This document shows positions 8,399-14,174 of a DNA stretch of 33,738 bases, piece by piece. Location: contig JAAWLQ010000004.1 in NCBI GenBank assembly GCA_022797995.1, forward strand, positions 1 through 33,738, written 5' to 3'. Origin of the DNA: Lachnospiraceae bacterium. GTDB lineage: Bacteria; Bacillota; Clostridia; Lachnospirales; Lachnospiraceae. Both the position numbers and the translations under genes were made by a program. How positions within the stretch are numbered: the stretch's first letter is position 1; each line of letters begins with the position of its first letter. Below the pieces are notes generated by a model. It searched no databases. It had not been told where the DNA came from and worked only from the letters and a program-made list of their open reading frames with translations.

Positions 8399-8554
8399 TC
8401 ATTTTTTTAATTCTGGTCCCTTTGGCTTGCCGGCAGAGGGACCTATTTCTTTGCAACAGATTCCATTTTCCATAACTTCCAGAATTCCCAGCCTGATCAA
8501 ACCCATAATCCATGACTCTGGAGCTCTGGGAATCGCAATAATTGGTTCCTTCAT
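8399..8554 (-). CDS. Small hypothetical phage protein, 51 aa
   Basis: The product starts MKEPIIAIPRAPESWIMGLI and has two adjacent cysteines near residue 33. I do not recognise it. The evidence for a real gene is the strong purine-rich ribosome site (GGAGAGGAG) 9 to 10 nt upstream of ATG 8554 and its fit in the gap between the ATPase and the XRE regulator. The frame is open to 8593, but the upstream codons overlap the ribosome site. Confidence 0.6.
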   Translation of the reverse strand: MKEPIIAIPRAPESWIMGLIRLGILEVMENGICCKEIGPSAGKPKGPELKK

Positions 8555-8674
8555 CTCTTTTTCTCCTCTCCCCGTGCCCTCCGCGCGGTGCACGGCCTAT
8601 GACGGACCGCACACCTTTTGATAAGGGGGAATTGTGGTTATGCACCACGCGCAGGACACGGTATATTAATTGAT

Positions 8675-8953
8675 TTACTTTAGCTGCGGAAACAGGCTGA
8701 GCCGTTCCTCTTCTGACATTTCCAGAAAACGGAACAATTTAAGGATATCACCATATGTAAAGGTGTCTTTAGGCTTTCCGTTTTTCTGTTTCCTTTTCCT
8801 TTGGCCATAGGCCTGCGGAGTGATTCCGAGTAGTTCCGCCAAATCCTTCTGGGTCTTTCCCTTTTTCTTAGCCTCCTTCTCAAGAAAGAACGGAAGGTCG
8901 GCCACCATATACTCCTCTTTCTGTTCCGGACACAATGCAATCCTTCTGGACAT
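8675..8953 (-). CDS. XRE-family DNA-binding protein, 92 aa
   Basis: A helix-turn-helix is visible as GKTQKDLAELLGITPQAYGQRKRK (about residues 32-55), the Cro/CI type fold. It probably regulates the phage early operon or assists the main switch. I start at ATG 8953 because AAGGAGGTGA lies 4 nt upstream of it (8 nt from AGGAGG); the longer frame to 9004 would run through the preceding gene. Its position inside the early operon, away from the divergent switch, suggests an activator or a second-tier regulator rather than the lysogeny repressor. Confidence 0.82.
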   Translation of the reverse strand: MSRRIALCPEQKEEYMVADLPFFLEKEAKKKGKTQKDLAELLGITPQAYGQRKRKQKNGKPKDTFTYGDILKLFRFLEMSEEERLSLFPQLK

Positions 8954-8966
8954 CCCGCTCACCTCC

Positions 8967-9149
8967 TTAATCCGGACATTCCTCTTCTTCCACCGATAAT
9001 ACACGATACATTCCCGGGAACCCCTTGCCGAGGTGGGTATAAACCCTATTTACCTTTAAAGTGTTGAGATACCGGCATATTTTTCTCTCACGCTTTCCTC
9101 TTTTTCCGTCTGGATACTCTTTTACTACTGTGTATACATACTGTTTCAT
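8967..9149 (-). CDS. Small basic phage protein, 60 aa
   Basis: The product begins MKQYVYTVVKEYPDGKRGKR, is rich in Lys, Arg and Tyr, and ends with an acidic tail EEEECPD. No known domain. GGAGG sits 6 nt before the ATG. It lies between the 52-aa membrane protein and the XRE regulator with short gaps on each side, so it is almost certainly an operon member. Confidence 0.68.
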   Translation of the reverse strand: MKQYVYTVVKEYPDGKRGKRERKICRYLNTLKVNRVYTHLGKGFPGMYRVLSVEEEECPD

Positions 9150-9159
9150 GGGATGCCTC

Positions 9160-9318
9160 CTATCTCAATACCCCGGCCAGACACAGCACTACCACAAAGG
9201 CCAGTGCAAAGCCCAAAATCTCCGCAATGATTCCCACTGCGTAATTCAGCAGCATGTGGAGCCGCGCGTCCGTCATCGGCTCCCGGTCTCTTTTAGACCG
9301 CAATCTGATTTCATCCAT
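9160..9318 (-). CDS. Small membrane protein, 52 aa
   Basis: A 52-codon frame starting MDEIRLRSKRDREPMTDARL has a charged cytoplasmic-type N-terminus. A single hydrophobic segment from about residue 26 (NYAVGIIAEILGFALAFVVV) runs to about 49. ATGGAGGA lies 7 nt before ATG 9318. The 3' end is 10 nt before the next gene. The positive-then-hydrophobic layout predicts N-in, single-pass topology. Function unknown; small single-pass proteins in prophage immunity regions can act in exclusion or lysis control, but nothing here decides that. Confidence 0.65.
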   Translation of the reverse strand: MDEIRLRSKRDREPMTDARLHMLLNYAVGIIAEILGFALAFVVVLCLAGVLR

Positions 9319-9452
9319 AAAATTTTCCTCCATTTCAGAACATTTGTTCTTGCCAATGCAGGAAAAATATGGTAATATAATCCTGCAACGGCTACTTGCT
9401 TAGCTTGTTGCCATGCTCCGGGGTAGTCGCGTACCGCCGGGGCAATTTCAAT

Positions 9453-9671
9453 TCAGAAAAGAACTTCCCGAACATATCTGCTGTAATTGAATCCTGATAA
9501 ATCTACATATCCGTCAGTAAGAATTTTTCTGAACAATTCTTCTGTCTGTTCTCCAGTGGTATACTTTTTTCTTTGCCCTGGAATCCCAATAGCGGATTCA
9601 TCTTCAAGCATTATTACTTCTTCGATTTCCTTTATCACTAAGGAGCATCCCTCTTTAACAAGAATTCGCAT
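9453..9671 (-). CDS. Hypothetical prophage protein, 72 aa
   Basis: The product begins MRILVKEGCSLVIKEIEEVI, a beta-alpha looking acidic domain with no recognised motif. A GGAGGTGA ribosome site lies 10 nt before ATG 9671, just past the stop of the upstream gene (9693). It belongs to the cluster of small early genes after the Cro-like gene. No function is proposed. Confidence 0.65.
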   Translation of the reverse strand: MRILVKEGCSLVIKEIEEVIMLEDESAIGIPGQRKKYTTGEQTEELFRKILTDGYVDLSGFNYSRYVREVLF

Positions 9672-9692
9672 GCTGCTCTTTTTCTCACCTCC

Positions 9693-9914
9693 TCAATCAT
9701 TAATCCAATTTGTGCATTCTGTTACTTCAGATTCCGCATTATTTCTTTCAGCGAATACTTGATAGGCTTCTATAAGGAATCTCCGTATACTCTCCCGCTC
9801 GCTTTTACTTGTGCATCTGCGGAGCCGGACTGTTTCATCGAACATTGCCTGGTACAGGATCGCGTCCACCTGCTCCATGCTCGTTTCGGTAAATACTGTT
9901 TCTACAAAATCCGT
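9693..9914 (-). CDS. Hypothetical prophage protein, possible ACG start
   Basis: The frame encodes a 61-residue product from ATG 9878 (MEQVDAILYQAMFDETVRLR), charged and helical. The only good ribosome site, AAGGAGGTGA at about 9920-9930, is 45 nt further upstream of that ATG. Exactly 9 nt after AGGAGG is an in-frame ACG (9914-9912). No ATG, GTG or TTG lies between it and 9878, and a stop lies two codons before the ACG. I give the longer form: the product would be 73 aa, starting with the ACG codon followed by DFVETVFTETSM. If ACG is not used, translation begins at 9878 with a poor site. Function unknown. Confidence 0.55.
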   Translation of the reverse strand, partial: TDFVETVFTETSMEQVDAILYQAMFDETVRLRRCTSKSERESIRRFLIEAYQVFAERNNAESEVTECTNWIND

Positions 9915-9945
9915 TTGCCCTCACCTCCTTTATTCCACCAGCTAC

Positions 9946-9975
9946 TTGCACTGCCTTACTCTTGTCTGGTATAAT
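9946..9975 (+). promoter_or_regulatory. Sigma-A type promoter for the 10004 gene
   Basis: A perfect -10 TATAAT (9970-9975) is preceded after 18 bp by TTGCAC (9946-9951), a weak -35. It points into the small plus-strand gene at 10004, about 28 nt downstream. It runs against the direction of the early operon. Confidence 0.6.
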
Positions 9976-10003
9976 TCTCCTATAAAGAGAAAGGAGAGCC
10001 GTA

Positions 10004-10267
10004 ATGAGCAAAATACCCTTGACACCTCCGCCGATTCCACCATTGCCAATCGAGGATGACATCAATAACATTGGCTGGGAAAAACTCAAACAGAATCCCA
10101 CCAATAAAAAGTATGAAAAGCTCCTCGCCGAACAAATCCAACAGAAAGCCGACAAAGAACTGAAACGAAAAAAGGAGCGGCGTTCTGATTGGTGGAAAAC
10201 AAACGCAATCGGCATCGTAACGCTTATAATTGCCTTAGCAACTTTAATAGTAACAGCGTTAAAATGA
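10004..10267 (+). CDS. Proline-rich tail-anchored small membrane protein, 87 aa
   Basis: The N-terminus (MSKIPLTPPPIPPLPIEDD) is proline rich, the middle is a very charged helix (KADKELKRKKERR), and the C-terminus after SDWW is one hydrophobic segment (about residues 67-86). The tail-anchored layout suggests a cytoplasmic domain held at the membrane. AAAGGAGAG lies 6 nt before the ATG and a TATAAT promoter stands upstream. It is the only plus-strand gene within the early operon region, so it may be expressed in the lysogen. Its last 44 nt overlap the small minus-strand frame at 10224-10346. A superinfection-exclusion role is possible but unproven. Confidence 0.7.
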   Translation: MSKIPLTPPPIPPLPIEDDINNIGWEKLKQNPTNKKYEKLLAEQIQQKADKELKRKKERRSDWWKTNAIGIVTLIIALATLIVTALK

Positions 10268-10346
10268 GATATGTTACTTCATTAATAAGCAATGTCACCT
10301 GAACGAATTTCAGCATGGTCTTAATTTTTGAAATATCTTCCCTCGT
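10224..10346 (-). CDS. Small membrane protein behind the Cro-like gene, possible ACG start
   Basis: AAAGGAGG at the end of the Cro-like gene is followed after 8 nt by an in-frame ACG (10346-10344), then REDISKIKTMLKFVQVTLLI and a hydrophobic segment ending LLLLKLLRQL. The charged start EDISKIKTML followed by one membrane helix resembles small phage membrane proteins I know in outline. The only ATG in frame is codon 11 (10316), which lacks a ribosome site. The product would be 40 aa. The 3' end overlaps the plus-strand gene 10004-10267 by 44 nt. Confidence 0.45.
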   Translation of the reverse strand, partial: TREDISKIKTMLKFVQVTLLINEVTYLILTLLLLKLLRQL

Positions 10347-10361
10347 CTGTTTTACCTCCTT

Positions 10362-10589
10362 TCATTTTTGCACTATGCAACTTTCTCTGTAAAAAAAATA
10401 AACAGCAAAATCCTTAGGCTCAATATGCAATAAATCCGAAAGTTTCTCGGCTTCATTTAAATCCATAGGACGAATATTGTTTATTTTCTGATTAACAGTG
10501 GGCTGTGCAAGGCCTAATGAGTTTGCAACATCCTTTTGAGTTATCTGTAATTCTGCCATTCTTCCCTTGATTTTATTTGTGTTAATCAA
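10362..10589 (-). CDS. Cro-like XRE regulator, 75 aa
   Basis: A helix-turn-helix ITQKDVANSLGLAQPTVNQKINN (about residues 16-38) marks a Cro/CI-type protein. I start at TTG 10589, 6 nt after AAAGGAGGA, giving MINTNKIKGRMAEL; the longer frame to 10625 runs through the promoter and ribosome site. It is the first gene of the leftward early operon and is transcribed from a TTGACA/TACTAT promoter facing the repressor gene, so it is best read as the lytic-side regulator. An operator-like site (10370-10381) lies within its own last codons. Confidence 0.8.
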   Translation of the reverse strand: MINTNKIKGRMAELQITQKDVANSLGLAQPTVNQKINNIRPMDLNEAEKLSDLLHIEPKDFAVYFFYRESCIVQK

Positions 10590-10615
10590 AGCAATTCCTC
10601 CTTTCTTCATTTTCA

Positions 10616-10644
10616 ATAGTAGCACTGCGCAATTTATATGTCAA
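10616..10644 (-). promoter_or_regulatory. Leftward early promoter (lytic)
   Basis: Read on the minus strand, TTGACA (10644-10639) and TACTAT (10621-10616) are separated by exactly 17 bp, a near-consensus sigma-A promoter for the Cro-like gene and the early operon. Operator-like sequence GCACTGCGCAAT fills the spacer and GCTCTACGCAAC lies just upstream of the -35, so a bound repressor would block polymerase. Confidence 0.82.
10622..10633. promoter_or_regulatory. Operator site in the early promoter spacer
   Basis: GCACTGCGCAAT matches the motif shared by sites at 10370-10381, 10647-10658 and 10684-10700. It lies between the -10 and -35 of the leftward promoter. Confidence 0.65.
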
Positions 10645-10646
10645 TA

Positions 10647-10658
10647 GCTCTACGCAAC
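10647..10658. promoter_or_regulatory. Operator site upstream of the early promoter
   Basis: GCTCTACGCAAC is in the same orientation as the 10622 site and 25 bp from it, which allows side-by-side or cooperative binding on one DNA face or nearly so. Confidence 0.6.
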
Positions 10659-10683
10659 TTTTTTTAATTAATTTTGTTTTAGC

Positions 10684-10700
10684 TATTGCATTGTGCAATA
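10684..10700. promoter_or_regulatory. Operator dyad on the repressor promoter
   Basis: TATTGCA and TGCAATA form a perfect 7-bp dyad around a 3-bp centre. It covers the -35 of the rightward promoter, so binding should repress the repressor gene itself or be used by the Cro-like protein. Confidence 0.7.
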
Positions 10701-10714
10701 ATATGTAATATAAT
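10686..10714 (+). promoter_or_regulatory. Rightward repressor promoter (lysogenic)
   Basis: TTGCAT (10686-10691) and TATAAT (10709-10714) are 17 bp apart. The promoter drives the CI-like gene at 10740 and probably the lysogeny module. The operator dyad overlaps its -35. Confidence 0.78.
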
Positions 10715-10739
10715 GTCTGTCATAGAGAGGTGATTCAAT

Positions 10740-11168
10740 ATGACGAATGCAGAAATAGGTAATAGAATCAAATATGCTCGTGACCTTAGGGATGCAACTT
10801 TGGATGATATCGCCAAAAAAGTGGGAGTTACAAAATCCACCATACAGCGTTATGAAACAGGGAAAATTACTACAATAAAGCTTCCTGTCGTTGAAGCAAT
10901 AGCAATAGCATTAAATGTAAATCCGGCATGGGTTGTTGGAAAATCAGATGAAATGGAACTTCCATCTCAAAAAACACCCAAAATCATGCAGTATTACGAA
11001 CTTCTCAATGACATAGGCAAGCATGAAGCCACGAAGAGGGTTGAGGAGCTGACCCTGGTTCCGAGGTATGTAAAGGAAGAGACTACATATGTAAAGGCCG
11101 CACATGCAATAGAAGGGGCATCAGAAGAAGATAAGAAATATGATGAAGATATTATGAAAAACTTTTAG
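10740..11168 (+). CDS. CI-like prophage repressor (XRE family)
   Basis: The N-terminal 65 residues form a helix-turn-helix domain: IGNRIKYARDLRDATLDDIA followed by KKVGVTKSTIQRYETGK. This is the usual phage repressor fold. The C-terminal half is charged and lacks the Ser/Lys autocleavage domain of LexA-type repressors. Inactivation would then need another protein, and the ImmA-like gene right downstream is the family partner for that (in ICEBs1, ImmA cleaves ImmR). GAGAGGTGAT precedes the ATG. The divergent promoters and the operator sites upstream support its role as lysogeny repressor. Confidence 0.87.
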   Translation: MTNAEIGNRIKYARDLRDATLDDIAKKVGVTKSTIQRYETGKITTIKLPVVEAIAIALNVNPAWVVGKSDEMELPSQKTPKIMQYYELLNDIGKHEATKRVEELTLVPRYVKEETTYVKAAHAIEGASEEDKKYDEDIMKNF

Positions 11169-11221
11169 TCCGTTTTATTGTACTCAATTTTTGTTACTGT
11201 ATCATAAAAGGGGTGATTTCT

Positions 11222-11680
11222 GTGCTTACTTACGATGATATATTGGTAGAAGCAGACGATAACAATCTGATAACAAAAGAGAAGCCATTAAAAGCGCACA
11301 AAGGTTTAATTGATGGAAGAAATATAGCAATTAAAAGGGATATGACGGAAACAGAAAAGAAATGCGTTATGGCGGAGGAGCTGGGGCACTATTACACTGG
11401 AACAGGAGATATCCTTGACCAATCCTCCATATCCAATAGAAAACAGGAGTTACAAGGCCGTATCTATGCATATGACAAGCTTATTGGACTTATAGGAATT
11501 ATAAAAGCATATAAAAACCGCTGCAGTAATCTTTCAGAAACTGCAGAATACCTTGATGTTACAGAAGAGTTCCTAGCTGATGCATTGAAATATTACAAGG
11601 CAAAGTACGGAAAAGGGGCCTACATTGATAACTATATGATTTACTTTGAGCCTTATCTGGGAGTGTTTGAAATGATATAG
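11222..11680 (+). CDS. ImmA/IrrE-like protein, likely repressor protease
   Basis: ImmA proteins are metalloproteases that cleave phage or ICE repressors to trigger induction. The order (repressor then this gene) and the segment CVMAEELGHYYTGTGDIL match the family. The zinc motif is normally HExxH; here it reads EELGH, so the first His is Glu. Similar variants occur in phage-borne members, but metal binding or activity may be altered. I start at GTG 11222, with AAAAGGGGTGAT placed 8 nt upstream; GTG 11213 lies inside that site. 152 aa. Confidence 0.8.
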   Translation: MLTYDDILVEADDNNLITKEKPLKAHKGLIDGRNIAIKRDMTETEKKCVMAEELGHYYTGTGDILDQSSISNRKQELQGRIYAYDKLIGLIGIIKAYKNRCSNLSETAEYLDVTEEFLADALKYYKAKYGKGAYIDNYMIYFEPYLGVFEMI

Positions 11681-11732
11681 TTTAAACCGCTATGGCGATT
11701 TAATAAAAATCCAAAGAAAAGAGGGAATTATT

Positions 11733-12530
11733 ATGGCACTTATCAACTGTCCTGAATGTGGAAAAGAAGTATCAGAAAATGCTACAACATGTCCTAACTG
11801 CGGAAATCCAATAAACAAAAAAGGGATAAGCGCAAAGACAACAGCTCCACTTCCTCCTCCGACCTATGAACAGATTCCCAAAAAAATATGTAAACATTGT
11901 AAAGCGGAAATTCCAAAAGTAGCAAAAGTATGTCCAAACTGTAATAAAAAGCAAAGCGGAATTTTGAAATGGGTGATCATAGGGGTTGTGGCTGTTGCAG
12001 TTATTGGAGCAGCTGCCGGAGGAAATGATGATAAACCAAAAGAAGATAGCAATATGCAATCAGAACAAAGTGAACCGCAGGAAATAAAAGAGAATGATAC
12101 AGATTCTTCCGAAACCAAACAGGAAGGAATACAAGTGGAAGAAAAAGATAAGTATCATGTGGGCGATATATGGGAAAATAAAACATTAAGAATTACATAT
12201 ACTTGTTGTTATGAATTCACTGACTACAATCAATACAATGCACCTGCTGATGGAAATAAAATCATATGTGCGGAATTTGAATTTGAAAACATAGGAAACT
12301 CTGACACAACAGTAATGTATACAGATTTTCACGGATATGCAGATGGGTATGAGGTAGATCAAAGCTATGCACCAGAAGGAACTGGGCTTGATTTTTCTGT
12401 AAAAATGTCTTCTGGAAGAAAAGGCACTGGAAAAGTAGCATTTGAAGTACCAGAGAATGCACAGGAGATAGAAATTGAATTCAGCCCTAACTTTTGGACT
12501 TCCGAGAATATAATTTTTGTATACGAATAA
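11733..12530 (+). CDS. Double zinc-ribbon membrane protein with DUF4352-like domain
   Basis: Two zinc ribbons are clear: Cys 6, 9, 20, 23 and Cys 53, 56, 67, 70. A proline-rich linker joins them. A single membrane helix (about 78-96) is followed by an acidic low-complexity stretch (about 98-140). The last 125 residues are beta-rich, resembling the DUF4352 immunoglobulin-like fold with the typical ICAEFEFENIGNSDTTV pattern. It predicts a cytoplasmic zinc-ribbon head and an outer domain. AGAGGGA lies 6 nt before the ATG. Such proteins ride as lysogenic-conversion cargo next to integrases; the function is unknown. Confidence 0.75.
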   Translation: MALINCPECGKEVSENATTCPNCGNPINKKGISAKTTAPLPPPTYEQIPKKICKHCKAEIPKVAKVCPNCNKKQSGILKWVIIGVVAVAVIGAAAGGNDDKPKEDSNMQSEQSEPQEIKENDTDSSETKQEGIQVEEKDKYHVGDIWENKTLRITYTCCYEFTDYNQYNAPADGNKIICAEFEFENIGNSDTTVMYTDFHGYADGYEVDQSYAPEGTGLDFSVKMSSGRKGTGKVAFEVPENAQEIEIEFSPNFWTSENIIFVYE

Positions 12531-12535
12531 ATACA

Positions 12536-12650
12536 AAACCGCCCGGTGCGCCAACACCGAACGGCTTTAGATATATCCCGGAGGGATACACATTACTCAA
12601 TGATATTGTATCATCTCCGGGAGCAGCCTGCAAGCGTTTTTTCGCTGGCT
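12536..12650 (+). promoter_or_regulatory. Three-hairpin leader upstream of the integrase
   Basis: Hairpin A (12536-12568) has stems CCG/CGG and CGGTG/CACCG around a 2x2 mismatch. Hairpin B (12577-12621) has CCCGGAG/CTCCGGG and GATAC/GTATC with a small bulge, 12 bp in all. Hairpin C (12625-12650) has AGCC/GGCT and AGCG/CGCT followed by GTTATTTTTA, which is terminator-like. The integrase ribosome site starts 22 nt after C. This could be an attenuator or structured leader that controls int. Confidence 0.55.
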
Positions 12651-12686
12651 GTTATTTTTATACTCAATTTTAAGGAGGATGATGTC

Positions 12687-13682
12687 ATGAAAATCGAAAA
12701 AAGAGGTACTGACAGCTACCGCATTCGTAAGATGTATAAGGGCCAGATGTATACCGTTACCTTTGACCACAAACCCACCCAAAAGGAAGCAATGCTGGCT
12801 ATGGCGGATGAACTGAACAAAATAAAGACCGCTCATACTCAAATGACCTTCCAGCGAGCGGCGGAAAGCTATGTCGACATGAAACGCAATGTGCTCTCCC
12901 CCAGAACGATAAAGGAATATTCTGAAAGCGTGAATCGGTTCCCTGAGTGGTTCCGGAAACTACCGATATCTGATATTACACAGGTAGAGATCAATAAATT
13001 AATCAATGAACTTTCAAAGGGAAGATCTCCGAAGACTGTAAGAAATTACCATGGGTTCCTGACAGCGGTCCTGGGAACTTTTTATCCTAGTCTCAAGATT
13101 TCCACCACCTTACCGCAAAAAGTTAAATCTGAACCTTATACGCCATCTCAGGAGGATGTAAAAAGGATACTGGAATCTGTCAAAGACACTGCTTATGAGA
13201 TACCCATCACCTTAGCATGCTATGGAATGCGTCGATCAGAAATATGTGCGCTGCAGGCGGAGGATATTGAAGGGGATATTGTACATATCAATAAAGCTTT
13301 GGTTATGGATGAAAACAAAAAATGGGTTATTAAAAATACAAAGACCACAGAGAGTACCAGAGATATTATTATTCCAAAAGAGCTGAGCGAAAAAATCAGG
13401 AAACAAGGATATGTCTATAACGGATATCCGGAATCCATAACAAGATGCTTGACGCGTATAGAAAAAAAGATAGGGATTCCACATTTTTCCCTTCATAAGT
13501 TAAGGCACTATTTTGCTAGTGAAATGTCTGCTCTGGGAGTTCCGGAGGCCGATATACTTCGCATGGGTGGATGGGAGACGGACCATGTGATGAAGTCTGT
13601 CTACAGGCACTCTATGATGGAGAAAGAGGAAAAAGCTAAAAGAGATGCAGCCGAAAAGCTTCGGAATGTTCTTTTCAGTTAG
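12687..13682 (+). CDS. int: Tyrosine-type phage integrase
   Basis: Integrases of this family recombine attP with a chromosomal attB, here in a tRNA gene. From ATG 12687 the protein is 331 aa: a short arm-binding N-terminus (KRGTDSYRIRKMYKGQMYTV), a SAM-like core-binding domain (about 55-145) and a catalytic domain. Catalytic residues visible are Arg in CYGMRRSEICAL, the HKLRH box (His-x-x-Arg), a GGWETDHVM stretch, and the nucleophile Tyr in SVYRHSMMEKEE. AAGGAGG lies 8 nt upstream. The frame is open to 12546, but those codons lie in the hairpin leader. It reads toward attR, 155 nt downstream. Confidence 0.93.
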   Translation: MKIEKRGTDSYRIRKMYKGQMYTVTFDHKPTQKEAMLAMADELNKIKTAHTQMTFQRAAESYVDMKRNVLSPRTIKEYSESVNRFPEWFRKLPISDITQVEINKLINELSKGRSPKTVRNYHGFLTAVLGTFYPSLKISTTLPQKVKSEPYTPSQEDVKRILESVKDTAYEIPITLACYGMRRSEICALQAEDIEGDIVHINKALVMDENKKWVIKNTKTTESTRDIIIPKELSEKIRKQGYVYNGYPESITRCLTRIEKKIGIPHFSLHKLRHYFASEMSALGVPEADILRMGGWETDHVMKSVYRHSMMEKEEKAKRDAAEKLRNVLFS

Positions 13683-13764
13683 GGCGCCATGGACAAAATT
13701 TGGACAAAACATTCATAAATTTTTATATTGTATAGACTAAATGATAGTTTATTTTTAAGTATAG

Positions 13765-13818
13765 AAAAAGCCGCAAATCATTGATTTTACTTAGAAAATC
13801 CAGAATTTACGGCTTTTT
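13765..13818 (+). terminator. Long hairpin terminator after int
   Basis: AAAAAGCCG pairs with CGGCTTTTT, AAAT with ATTT, and GATTTT with AAAATC around a 6-nt loop, giving about 19 bp with small internal loops. The T run of the right arm serves as the U tract. It should end the lysogeny/integrase transcript before the attachment site. Confidence 0.75.
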
Positions 13819-13837
13819 GAAAATATATGGTATTCAT

Positions 13838-13858
13838 GTTCAAATCCTGTCGCGCCGA
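13838..13858 (+). other. attR core: 3' end of a tRNA gene
   Basis: GTTCAAATCC (T loop) followed by TGTCGCGCCGA gives a T-arm right half, an acceptor strand CGCGCCG and discriminator A. The sequence to the left does not pair with it: CCTGT would need ACAGG, but TCATG is present. Only the 3' end of a tRNA remains, as expected for attR. Acceptor ending in G72 with A73, implying C1, is the tRNA-Pro signature, so a tRNA-Pro is likely. The rebuilt full tRNA should lie at attL, outside the window. Confidence 0.85.
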
Positions 13859-13859
13859 T

Positions 13860-13888
13860 TTAAAAAGCCTGTGGTTGCAGGCTTTTTA
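13860..13888 (+). terminator. Terminator of the interrupted tRNA gene
   Basis: AAAAAGCCTG and CAGGCTTTTT pair perfectly around a 6-nt loop directly after the tRNA 3' end. It is an intrinsic terminator of the original tRNA transcript, now separated from the tRNA promoter by the prophage. Confidence 0.85.
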
Positions 13889-13916
13889 ATTTTCAGGAAA
13901 TGACATTATTATAGCT

Positions 13917-13993
13917 TTTTGATAATAGAAGCCTTTTTTGGCTTCTATTATATAATTTTGATAATAGAAGCTTATTTTGGCTTCTATTATATC
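13917..13993. repeat. Tandem pair of near-identical hairpins
   Basis: Two copies of a 39-bp unit lie in tandem. Copy 1 has a perfect 12-bp stem ATAATAGAAGCC/GGCTTCTATTAT with loop TTTTTT (13922-13951). Copy 2 has an 11-bp stem with an 8-nt loop (13961-13990). Both arms are symmetric, and no T run follows the stems, so they are not standard terminators. Confidence 0.75.
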
Positions 13994-14051
13994 ATCCTCT
14001 GATTTTGCAGTCAACACTTGCACATTTTTTCGAATGTCTCTCTATTCTCCG

Positions 14052-14080
14052 TTGACTCTCCTCCCATTTCATGCTATAGT
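14052..14080 (+). promoter_or_regulatory. Promoter of the sensor / diguanylate cyclase pair
   Basis: TTGACT (14052-14057) and TATAGT (14075-14080) are 17 bp apart, a good sigma-A promoter. The start codon of the sensor gene is about 95 nt downstream. From 13683 to 14174 the sequence is otherwise non-coding: int terminator, attR, tRNA terminator, tandem hairpins and this promoter. Confidence 0.72.
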
Positions 14081-14174
14081 AGGCAAAGACAGGAATATAA
14101 GCTGAAATATATCTCTTAAGCAAATTAAACACCACAAAAATACTCTGAAATTATAAGAATCTGGAGGGGTGCAT

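Noticed and set aside
8361-8648. N-terminal extension of the SMC-like ATPase
   Set aside because: The extra 96 residues are not ATPase-like, overlap a small gene with its own ribosome site, and the conserved N-terminal strand begins at 8360.
12546-12686. 47-residue extension of the integrase
   Set aside because: It would be encoded by the hairpin leader, while a strong AAGGAGG stands before ATG 12687.
1-13858. Phage structural, packaging or lysis genes
   Set aside because: None of the visible proteins resembles terminase, portal, capsid, tail, holin or endolysin; they must lie left of the window or be absent.
13801-13860. Complete tRNA gene
   Set aside because: Only the 3' T-arm half and acceptor strand exist; there is no D-arm or anticodon arm to the left, where the int terminator lies.
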